5,710 bases of DNA from Candidatus Yanofskybacteria bacterium RIFCSPHIGHO2_01_FULL_39_8b (GTDB taxonomy: Bacteria; Patescibacteriota; Minisyncoccia; 2-02-FULL-40-12; GWA2-44-9), in contig MGIZ01000040.1 of the NCBI GenBank assembly GCA_001794015.1, positions 1,909 to 7,618 on the forward strand, in the 5' to 3' direction. Numbering within the stretch: position 1 is the stretch's first letter; every line of letters begins with the position of its first letter. The position numbers and the translations under genes are program-made. The notes beneath the pieces are model-generated. The model was not told the DNA's origin. It ran no database searches and saw only the letters and a program-made list of their open reading frames with translations. Below, one piece after another: positions 1 to 5,308 of the stretch.

Positions 1-192
1 GCCTATACTTTGAAGAATTTCAAATATAGTTCCAGCTCCCACCTGTTGTCCTGGATTGGCTGTATCATTATAGCACATCTGCGCATCAAAAGTGGGACCG
101 GGAATGCAAAACGGCGATTGTTGAGCATTGGCCATATTAGAAAAACCGGCGAAGACAGCGACCAGAAGAACAATCATAAAAATTTTTTTCAT
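1..192 (-). CDS. Start of a small exported protein, possibly another VirB2/TrbC-like pilin (partial, runs off the left edge)
   Basis: An open frame of 64 codons begins at an ATG (192-190) and is still open at base 1, so only the N-terminus is visible. Residues 1-23 form a clear Sec signal peptide: MKKIF, a hydrophobic core (MIVLLVAVFAGF), then ANA before QQ, a typical signal peptidase I site. The mature part has two cysteines (residues 29 and 40) and ends in GTIFEILQSIG, an amphipathic stretch like the one that precedes the first membrane helix in VirB2-like pilins. That helix would lie beyond the window, so the pilin call is inference from the start of the protein and from its neighbours. 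It lies 153 bases after the preceding gene and has a good promoter of its own at 285-313, so it probably begins a new transcript. No Shine-Dalgarno site precedes the ATG. It could instead be any small secreted protein. Confidence 0.8.
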   Translation of the reverse strand, partial: MKKIFMIVLLVAVFAGFSNMANAQQSPFCIPGPTFDAQMCYNDTANPGQQVGAGTIFEILQSIG

Positions 193-224
193 ATAAGATT
201 TTTATATTACTGATAAGAAAGCCG

Positions 225-242
225 AGATAGCTTAAGCTATCT
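225..242. repeat. Perfect 18-base palindrome in the leader of the leftmost gene
   Basis: The sequence agatagcttaagctatct equals its own reverse complement over all 18 bases and stops being symmetrical at the next base on each side. It lies 33 bases upstream of the ATG at 192 and about 35-55 bases downstream of the start expected from the promoter at 285-313. As RNA it could fold into a 7-base-pair stem with a UUAA loop. As DNA it could be an operator for a dimeric regulator. It is followed on the minus strand by CGGCTTTCTT, which is not a proper U-tract, so it is at best a weak terminator. The palindrome is observed; its role is unknown. Confidence 0.6.
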
Positions 243-284
243 AAACCGCAGATCAATAAATATTTAAATTGTGTTAATGCTAAT

Positions 285-313
285 ATTATAATACTCCCCA
301 CTCTCTATGACAA
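285..313 (-). promoter_or_regulatory. Sigma70-type promoter for the leftmost gene
   Basis: On the minus strand TTGTCA (313-308, five of six matches to the -35 consensus) is followed after exactly 17 bases by TATAAT (290-285, perfect -10 box). It falls in the only sizeable intergenic gap and points at the gene starting at 192. Transcription would begin near base 278, giving a leader of about 85 bases that contains the palindrome at 225-242. There is no extended -10 TG. The gap is AT-rich, which raises the chance of a random -10 match, but a full-length match with ideal spacing in the right orientation is good support. Confidence 0.7.
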
Positions 314-345
314 GAACACCGGACTAAATAATTCCTCTGATTCTA

Positions 346-2049
346 TCATGGCAGAGTAGTCACCGAAGAATTACTATAAACCCTATAACCAAGTGGTTGT
401 TCCCTTGATACTACATAAAAATAATAAGTAGTTGATGGATTAAGGTCTGTAACACTCAAGGAATGGGACAAAACATTAGCCAGATCAGAAACTATCGAAG
501 CTCCATAACACCATATTAAAAATCTGCAAACTATCAACAAACTACTGGCTGGAATATTAGTATTCCAATTTACTATTATTGACGATGAGGTAGAATTGGC
601 ATTCAGATTAGAAATGATTAGTCCTGGCTGAGTCCTAAAATTAGACGTTGTATAAGACCCCCTAATCCTATTAACATCTCTGGAAATTATCCAAACATAA
701 TACTGTCTATCTGGCCGAAGACGATCAATGGTCAAAGAGTGGCTAGTAGTCAAACTTGAGTCAACTGCATAGGCGCCGGAACAATAAAAAGTATTAGTGC
801 AAGCAATAATTGCACCTGTTGTTGGTCTATCCGTATCCCAACTGACAGTTACTGAATAATAAGTAATATCCTTCATCTGGACATCAGAAATAACCGGCGG
901 ACTTACTGGCGGTATTGGTGTCGGTGTTGGCAGTCTTGGAGTGGGAGTTGGAGTAACGGGAGGCGCAATGGTCAGAGTCCTGAATAAATAATACCCCAGA
1001 ATACCCAGATTACCGCTGATATCGCGGGATTTAGCCCAAATATAATAATAAGTGTCGGGAGTAAGACCGGACAAATTTACTGAATGGCTTGTAACTTTAT
1101 TGGCATTCAAAGAAGTATTGGTTCCGCACCGACTGCCGGTAAGGCAATACTCAACCTGACTGTCGGACGATTCATCGGTATCCCAAGTCACAGTAGCTCC
1201 GGCTTGAGTTATGCTAACTATCCTGACATTGGAAATTTTGGGCGGGGTAATATCCGGAGGGGGCGTTTGAGTCAATTGTATAAAACCGAAATTATGAGTC
1301 TTGTCGGATATAAGGGGGGTATATATTGGCAATGAATCGTCGGTTGTCCTTGTATAACCGCTTGGCACGATATGCCTCACTCTCCAGTTGTCTCCGCCGG
1401 TTAAACCGCTGAATGAATAATGCCCGTTGGAATCAGTGGTAGTTGACCTGACATAGACAATCACTCCCGGTTCATTGGGCGGAGGAAGGTACGGTCCGGT
1501 ATAGAGTTCCACCGTTCTGCCCGGCCAGATCGGCTCTCCGCCATCCTTAACGGAATTGCCGTTTGAATCGGTAAAGACATAACCGGAAATGGTAAAACTC
1601 TGCGGAGAAGCAAGCGTTCCTATCATCTGTATTGTTGCTCTTCCATAAACATACTGGGCATAATGGTCTGGTTCGGGGCCTATCCAGGCATTTTTAGCGT
1701 TAATCTTGATGCTAATGGTTGAGCCGGAACTGGGAAGGGGTAAAGATATGGGTGAAATACCTTGTTCAGTGCCAAAAGTATCGGGCAAACTAAAAACCAG
1801 CTGATTGTTAATGTAAATATCCCCACCGTCATCAAGGTCGTAACTCAACACCCATTTAGTAGCCTTAATATCGGTTGGAATAGTACAGGTTCCGGTAATT
1901 GTTGCCGTCGCTCCATAAGTAGTGGTGGGGCCCGTAACTATATTAGGGCACTGGAAAATAACCTGCTCGGCTCGAGCAATAGAATTATAAAACAAAAAAG
2001 AAAAAGAGATGACCGCAAAATATATTATTAATTTAATGTTCTTGTGCAT
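346..2049 (-). CDS. Secreted adhesin-like protein: SdrD-B-like domain and three fibronectin type III-like repeats
   Basis: 567 residues from the ATG at 2049-2047, ending in TGA followed at once by TAG. Residues 1-27 are a signal peptide (hydrophobic core, ARA before EQ). Residues 28-150 are an unassigned beta-rich domain with Cys34 and Cys55 and a DDGGDIYINNQLVF stretch faintly like PA14-type domains. Residues 151-262 are an SdrD-B-like domain (GYVFTDSNGN, DGGEPIWPGRTVELYTGP, GLTGGDNWRVRH). FN3-like repeats follow at about 270-360, 385-474 and 475-567, each with a V-x-W-[DN]-T strand, an SHS strand and a YY-[IVF]-[WY] strand. A Pro-Thr linker (363-384) separates the first two. Each FN3 repeat has a C-x5-C pair (302/308, 417/423, 508/514). 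There is no C-terminal helix or LPXTG motif, so the product is either released or held by a partner. It starts two bases after the stop of the minimal pilin gene and has no Shine-Dalgarno site, which suggests translational coupling. An adhesive or structural role is inferred. A TTG at 2061 would add four residues (MPLA) and is less likely. Confidence 0.9.
   Translation of the reverse strand: MHKNIKLIIYFAVISFSFLFYNSIARAEQVIFQCPNIVTGPTTTYGATATITGTCTIPTDIKATKWVLSYDLDDGGDIYINNQLVFSLPDTFGTEQGISPISLPLPSSGSTISIKINAKNAWIGPEPDHYAQYVYGRATIQMIGTLASPQSFTISGYVFTDSNGNSVKDGGEPIWPGRTVELYTGPYLPPPNEPGVIVYVRSTTTDSNGHYSFSGLTGGDNWRVRHIVPSGYTRTTDDSLPIYTPLISDKTHNFGFIQLTQTPPPDITPPKISNVRIVSITQAGATVTWDTDESSDSQVEYCLTGSRCGTNTSLNANKVTSHSVNLSGLTPDTYYYIWAKSRDISGNLGILGYYLFRTLTIAPPVTPTPTPRLPTPTPIPPVSPPVISDVQMKDITYYSVTVSWDTDRPTTGAIIACTNTFYCSGAYAVDSSLTTSHSLTIDRLRPDRQYYVWIISRDVNRIRGSYTTSNFRTQPGLIISNLNANSTSSSIIVNWNTNIPASSLLIVCRFLIWCYGASIVSDLANVLSHSLSVTDLNPSTTYYFYVVSREQPLGYRVYSNSSVTTLP
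898..963 (-). repeat. Pro-Thr linker repeat between FN3 domains 1 and 2
   Basis: Low-complexity DNA made of GGTGT/GGAGT units on the plus strand encodes residues 363-384 of the adhesin-like protein, with runs such as TPTPTP and PTPTPIPP. It is an extended, flexible or stiff spacer between globular domains, not a separate element. The same type of linker recurs in two other genes of the window. Confidence 0.7.
1264..1599 (-). repeat. SdrD-B-like domain coding segment, copy A (paralogous to 4872-5201)
   Basis: This segment encodes residues 151-262 of the adhesin-like protein and is a clear paralogue of the segment at 4872-5201. Two blocks are identical at the DNA level: 39 bases (1492-1530 against 5094-5132) and 25 bases (1561-1585 against 5163-5187). 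The shared protein core includes YVFTDSN, IWPGRTVELYTGP, YVRSTTTD, FSGLTGG and NWRVRH. SdrD-B-like domains are Ig-like stalk modules of surface adhesins; that this one serves as a stalk is inferred. Confidence 0.8.
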
Positions 2050-2051
2050 TG

Positions 2052-2468
2052 CTAAAGGCAATTATTAAGTATCTTCATAATCGGATAAGGATCGTCAGTC
2101 GTTGAACCTACTATTTTTAGTAATTCCGGAACTGTCAATATTATTGTAAACACACCGAAAATAACCAATCCGCCAACGATCCCCCAGCTAAGAGCTTTTT
2201 TGGCATTGGTCATGCCCGTAGGATTACCCCGACTGACAAGGAATAAAATCCCATAAACAACCATCATTACTCCCACAGCAATTATTCCAAATCTTAAAAA
2301 CCAGCAAGACACCCCTCTTAAAATACCCAACAGATTCTCAAACTTAAAAACTGCCCCCGGCGCTCCCCCCAAATTATCTGTGATTATTCCGGCAGAAGCG
2401 GTTAAACTTTTAACACTAAGCAAAAAAGAAAGAAATAATATTTTTAATTTTAAATTTTGCATTGTCAT
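2052..2468 (-). CDS. Minimal VirB2/TrbC-like pilin (signal peptide plus two membrane helices)
   Basis: 138 residues, about the usual size for VirB2/TrbC-like pilins. Residues 1-26 form a signal peptide (KLKILFLSFLLS core, TASA before G). The mature protein has a short amphipathic stretch (FKFENLLGILRGV), a first membrane helix at about 53-77, a short basic loop SRGNPTGMTNAKKA (79-92), and a second helix at about 94-115, then a hydrophilic tail ending in NNCL. In the VirB2 family both ends face outward and the loop faces the cytoplasm; the positive loop here fits that. Cys55 and Cys137 could form a disulfide only if both are outside. The loop motif FLVSRGNP closely matches FLISRGNP in the gene at 4332-5303. 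The start could be ATG 2468 or ATG 2462 (two codons later); the second has a GGA at better spacing. The gene lies 29 bases after the previous gene and ends 2 bases before the next ATG. Family membership is well supported; a role in a true pilus is inferred. Confidence 0.85.
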   Translation of the reverse strand: MTMQNLKLKILFLSFLLSVKSLTASAGIITDNLGGAPGAVFKFENLLGILRGVSCWFLRFGIIAVGVMMVVYGILFLVSRGNPTGMTNAKKALSWGIVGGLVIFGVFTIILTVPELLKIVGSTTDDPYPIMKILNNCL

Positions 2469-2505
2469 TTTCCATTTTGATGTTTACATTTTACATTTTA
2501 TTTTG
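2438..2505 (-). repeat. AAAATG-rich quasi-periodic tract across a gene start
   Basis: On the minus strand a tract built on AAAATG/TAAAATG/AAAATT words, spaced about 7 bases apart, runs from the end of the large pilin-anchored gene through the start of the minimal pilin. It contains two ATG codons followed directly by TAA (2489-2484 and 2496-2491), an out-of-frame ATG at 2475, and the two candidate true starts at 2468 and 2462. I recall similar AT-rich words around gene boundaries in Patescibacteria genomes, but cannot check that here. It is either a dispersed repeat or a low-structure translation-start region. Confidence 0.4.
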
Positions 2506-4279
2506 TTCCTAGCTCCAAAATACTTTCTATTAATTTCTTAAATCCCGCTCCGATCAAAATCACCGCAAAACCAACAACCGCATAAAGAAGAATTTTTCTT
2601 GCAGTTCTGATTTTTTCCTGTTCTCCCCGGCCGAAAAGAAGGAACAGTCCGGCCAAAACAATCATTATAACAAGAATCGGACCGGCGATATAGTAAAGAA
2701 ATAAAATTATAACATCAAATAAGTTATCCAGAGTATCTATTTTTCCGGAAAACGGATTTGGAATTCTAAACAAGTTGAAACCGAATTCCTGAATTCCCGG
2801 CGGAGGCGGGTCTGATATCGGCGGCAATACCGGCAACGGGGAAACATTCACGGCTACATTTGCATTAGCGGTTCCGCCTGAACCGGTGCAAGACAAGTAG
2901 TAAATTAGCGAGCTTGGCGGTTCAATTATTATTGACCCGACCAAATCATTGGAAGCGGCATTATTTAAGCTATTAGTCATCGCCGCCGAAGAAGAGTTGG
3001 TACAGCTCCAGTTTAAAGTGCCGGATGAGCCGGAAACAATAGAACATGAGTTTACTAATCCATTACATGTAATATCGGCTGTAGGAATTGGAGCTGGTGT
3101 CGGTGTCAGGGTTGGAATAGGAGTGGGTATCGGTGTTGGGGTTGGAACAGGAGTCGGTACAGGAGTAGGGGTAGGAGTGGGTGGTGGCAAATTCACAGTA
3201 ACAGCCGTCGAACAAGTTGCTGGAACACCGGCACTATTAACCGCCGTAAAAGTACAGTTTTGATTACTAGTTGGACTAACCGACATAGAACCGGTAGCCA
3301 AAGTAGTGCTCCCGGAGCCTATATTGCCGGTACAATTATAAGAAAGTCGGTTATCGGCGTCATTGGAAGAATTCCAGGTTAAACCGGTTGACTGTCCAAT
3401 AACCACGGAAGACGGTGAGAAACTGGCGCTACAAGACGCCGACGGAGGCGGTGGTGTCGGAGTGGGAGTTGGAGTAGGAATCGGGGTTGGAATTGGAATA
3501 CAAGAAAAACGCCCCCCGACAGGATCGCTAAACACTCTTACGAAGTTATCTCTGGTTTGCACCCACCAATCATAAATATCCCCGGGTTGAGAAGTCCATG
3601 AATAGCCATTAGTAGGCCAAAATTCATTGAGTATAACCCAGGCCCCATCGGAACGTTGAATCCGAAGATAATAATCATTATATCCCAGAAGCGCATCCCA
3701 AGTGACTGAAGCTGATCTACCGTCCAGAGAACATTGGCCCATGGCATTTGTTGGCATAGGCGGAGGCGCGCCAACTCCGGTTACAATCAGAACATTTGTC
3801 GATAGAAATGAATTAATGGGTGAGCCGGCAAAATTTACCGCTTTAAATCTGTATCTTCCATCAGTAAGATCATGCGGCCAGCCAACATACCACTGATAAG
3901 AACCAAGGTTGCTATTAATAACCCAAGAACCGGCTGTCAGACTTCCATTGACAGTAGCAATCGCCGTTGTTTCTCCATCTCTGTAAACTTCAAATGTAAC
4001 GGGCAATCCGGTGCAATCGGGTGTAAACTTGCTGGCAATTTCTCCCTCCAAAGACAATCTAACCACATCCCCCGGACCGGCATTTATATCGGGATAATCA
4101 CGGGGAGACAGCTGAAATAGATTTATTGGCGGAGGGTTGCCCCAAAAAACATCGCTTCGCCCTATTAATTGCCTGTTCCCGCATGATTCGGCTTCGGCTT
4201 TGTTCGTGAAAAATAAAAATCCGACAAACAAAATTAAGAATATCGCTGAAACGAGCAATATTTTTTTAAATTTTCGCAT
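2498..4279 (-). CDS. Large multidomain surface protein (Ig/FN3-like domains) with a C-terminal VirB2-like membrane hairpin
   Basis: 593 residues. Residues 1-30 are a signal peptide (basic MRKFKK, long hydrophobic core, AEA before ES). Residues 31-168 are an unassigned beta domain (Cys33, Cys89). Residues 172-260 are FN3-like (SVTWDALLGYNDYYLRI; Cys183, Cys260). A Pro-Thr linker (261-280), an Ig-like domain (281-363; Cys283, 316, 342, 356), a second linker (364-399) and a second Ig-like domain (400-480; Cys405, 412, 426, 464) follow. The C-terminal module has helix 1 at about 520-548, a charged loop GRGEQEKIRTARK, and helix 2 at about 563-580, ending KKLIESILELGTK. It closely resembles the end of the 4332-5303 product (VGFAV, IG-x-GF, ESIL). 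Topology by family analogy: big N-terminal part outside, loop inside. An in-frame TGA lies just upstream and no other usual start intervenes, fixing ATG 4279. No Shine-Dalgarno site sits next to it; an AGGAG at 4323-4327 is too far away. Function inferred: anchored or pilus-incorporated surface protein. Confidence 0.9.
   Translation of the reverse strand: MRKFKKILLVSAIFLILFVGFLFFTNKAEAESCGNRQLIGRSDVFWGNPPPINLFQLSPRDYPDINAGPGDVVRLSLEGEIASKFTPDCTGLPVTFEVYRDGETTAIATVNGSLTAGSWVINSNLGSYQWYVGWPHDLTDGRYRFKAVNFAGSPINSFLSTNVLIVTGVGAPPPMPTNAMGQCSLDGRSASVTWDALLGYNDYYLRIQRSDGAWVILNEFWPTNGYSWTSQPGDIYDWWVQTRDNFVRVFSDPVGGRFSCIPIPTPIPTPTPTPTPPPPSASCSASFSPSSVVIGQSTGLTWNSSNDADNRLSYNCTGNIGSGSTTLATGSMSVSPTSNQNCTFTAVNSAGVPATCSTAVTVNLPPPTPTPTPVPTPVPTPTPIPTPIPTLTPTPAPIPTADITCNGLVNSCSIVSGSSGTLNWSCTNSSSAAMTNSLNNAASNDLVGSIIIEPPSSLIYYLSCTGSGGTANANVAVNVSPLPVLPPISDPPPPGIQEFGFNLFRIPNPFSGKIDTLDNLFDVIILFLYYIAGPILVIMIVLAGLFLLFGRGEQEKIRTARKILLYAVVGFAVILIGAGFKKLIESILELGTK
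3080..3190 (-). repeat. Long Pro-Thr linker between the two Ig-like domains
   Basis: Low-complexity DNA of GGAGT/GGTGT/GGTAT units (plus strand) encodes residues 364-400 of the large pilin-anchored protein, a series of PTP, PVPTP and PIPTP units, about 37 residues in all. It is a spacer, likely an extended polyproline-like rod. Such DNA is prone to slippage in three-base multiples, so its length may vary between strains. Confidence 0.75.
3440..3499 (-). repeat. Pro-Thr linker between the FN3-like and first Ig-like domain
   Basis: The same kind of low-complexity DNA encodes residues 261-280 of the large pilin-anchored protein, from IPIPTPIPTP into a PPPP run. It separates two Cys-containing beta domains. 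The antisense reading gives Gly-Val repeats that mimic an open frame and should not be annotated. Confidence 0.75.
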
Positions 4280-4331
4280 AATGATTAGATTGGTCGAGGG
4301 TTTTTCATCTCAAAAGCGCAACTCCTAAATA

Positions 4332-5303
4332 TTAAAAAATCGGCTTCACTCCGTTAAGAATACTCTCCACCAGATATATAAACCCTTTCCCTATCATAAC
4401 TACGGCAAATCCGACCAGGGCCCAATAAAGAATCCCCCTGGCTTTTTGTATTTCGGATGGATTGCCCCGCGATATCAAGAACCTGACACCGGAATAAATG
4501 ATGAGAATCACAATTAAAGAACCGGCAATATTAAAAATCCAATCGGAGACTAGAATAATAAGTTCAACAACGTTTTGAGGCTGGGGGTTGCCGGCCAAAG
4601 GATTATAGATTCCCCATCTGATTGGTTTGATTTCCTGAATCTCCGGTGGTGGTATCGGTGTAGGCTGTAAACATACTAAATTGCTACAACTAATAATACA
4701 GTTATTGGCATTTCTTCCGAAACTTCCCCAACTGCAACCAGCCGGTGGATTGACGCATTGTTGAGGCGGTAATCCGCATATCAAAGGAGTTGGTGTAGGA
4801 GGTACGGGAGTTGGGGGTAGTGGAGTTGGTGTAGGAGGTACGGGAGTTGGGGGTAGTGGAGTTGGTGTGGCCAACAAAACTAATCCAAAATCATGAGTCT
4901 TATTACTCTGCACATTAACAAACGGGATGCTATCATCTGTCGTGTGATCGTAACCCGAAGGCGGGGGATAATGCCTTACTCTCCAGTTCTCTCCACCGGT
5001 TAAACCGCTAAAAATATAGAAACCATTACCATCCGTAGTCGTTGAACGAACATATTCAATAACCGCAATTGTGGGAATGCCGGGAACATATTCCGGTCCG
5101 GTATAGAGTTCCACCGTTCTGCCCGGCCAGATTGTTTCTCCACCATCTCTTATTTCATTGCTGTTTGAATCGGTAAAGACATAACCGAAAATGGTAAAAG
5201 TGCTTTGGGCTTGAGCAAAATTAAAAAAGATAGTTGAGAAAAATAGACATAAAACTAGAATGTGTAAAAGAAGTCCACATTTTCTTAAAACTATTTTTTT
5301 CAT
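4332..5303 (-). CDS. SdrD-B-like surface protein with Cys-rich segment and C-terminal VirB2-like membrane hairpin
   Basis: 323 residues. Residues 1-32 are a signal peptide (MKKIVLRK, long hydrophobic core, AQA before QS). Residues 35-144 are an SdrD-B-like domain very similar to that of the 346-2049 product. Residues 145-174 are a proline linker with two perfect 12-residue repeats. Residues 175-212 form a Cys-rich segment with six cysteines (176, 183, 190, 202, 206, 211), enough for three disulfides. A short proline stretch leads to a C-terminal module: helix 1 at about 246-271, basic loop SRGNPSEIQKARG (278-290), helix 2 at about 291-312. The loop matches the minimal pilin (FL-[IV]-SRGNP) and helix 2 matches the 2498-4279 product (LVGFAV, ESIL). 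The ATG lies five bases after the upstream stop, so the two genes are surely co-transcribed; no Shine-Dalgarno site is seen. I infer a membrane-held or pilus-incorporated protein exposing the B domain. A plain membrane anchor is the main alternative. Confidence 0.9.
   Translation of the reverse strand: MKKIVLRKCGLLLHILVLCLFFSTIFFNFAQAQSTFTIFGYVFTDSNSNEIRDGGETIWPGRTVELYTGPEYVPGIPTIAVIEYVRSTTTDGNGFYIFSGLTGGENWRVRHYPPPSGYDHTTDDSIPFVNVQSNKTHDFGLVLLATPTPLPPTPVPPTPTPLPPTPVPPTPTPLICGLPPQQCVNPPAGCSWGSFGRNANNCIISCSNLVCLQPTPIPPPEIQEIKPIRWGIYNPLAGNPQPQNVVELIILVSDWIFNIAGSLIVILIIYSGVRFLISRGNPSEIQKARGILYWALVGFAVVMIGKGFIYLVESILNGVKPIF
4786..4868 (-). repeat. Perfect 36-base tandem repeat (2.3 copies) in the proline linker
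   Basis: Copies at 4786-4821 and 4822-4857 are identical over all 36 bases, followed by the first 11 bases of a third copy (4858-4868). The unit begins ggagttggtgtaggaggt on the plus strand and encodes a 12-residue Pro/Thr/Val/Leu unit on the minus strand. Since 36 is a multiple of three, gain or loss of copies would change linker length without breaking the frame. Confidence 0.9.
4872..5201 (-). repeat. SdrD-B-like domain coding segment, copy B (paralogous to 1264-1599)
   Basis: This segment encodes residues 35-144 of the protein at 4332-5303. It shares a 39-base identical block (5094-5132) and a 25-base identical block (5163-5187) with copy A. The divergent parts are the loop after TVELYTGP and the last third of the domain, while the WPGRTVELYTGP core is constant. 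The signal peptide is joined almost directly to this domain, whereas copy A has about 120 extra residues in front of it. Confidence 0.8.
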
Positions 5304-5308
5304 TAAGA

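Noticed and set aside
10..213. Plus-strand 67-codon frame at the left edge
   Set aside because: It is antisense to the signal-peptide-bearing gene at 192-1, which has better coding features and a promoter.
193..345. Rho-independent terminator after the adhesin-like gene
   Set aside because: The only hairpin-forming sequence is the palindrome at 225-242. It is AT-rich, lacks a U-tract, and lies beyond the predicted promoter of the next gene.
1084..2031. Plus-strand open frames inside the adhesin-like gene (1084-1335, 1762-2031)
   Set aside because: Fully antisense to a long gene with recognisable domains. The translations show no signal peptide or familiar motif.
2050..2061. TTG start four codons upstream for the adhesin-like gene
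   Set aside because: The ATG at 2049 gives a standard signal peptide (MHKNIK...) and avoids overlap with the stop codon of the preceding gene.
2949..3575. Plus-strand open frames rich in Gly-Val repeats (2949-3263 and 3363-3575)
   Set aside because: They are antisense readings of the Pro-Thr linker DNA inside the 2498-4279 gene. They have no start context, and the minus-strand gene has a signal peptide, domains and membrane helices.
3538..3774. Minus-strand 78-codon frame inside the large pilin-anchored gene
   Set aside because: It overlaps entirely in another frame with a coding segment that contains the FN3-like domain.
4285..4308. Seven-codon leader frame (MKNPRPI) before the large pilin-anchored gene, with AGGAG 14 bases upstream
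   Set aside because: The spacing is poor and such a short frame is expected by chance. There is no hairpin or codon run suggesting attenuation.
4786..4868. CRISPR-like array
   Set aside because: The repeats are directly adjacent without spacers and encode an in-frame proline linker.
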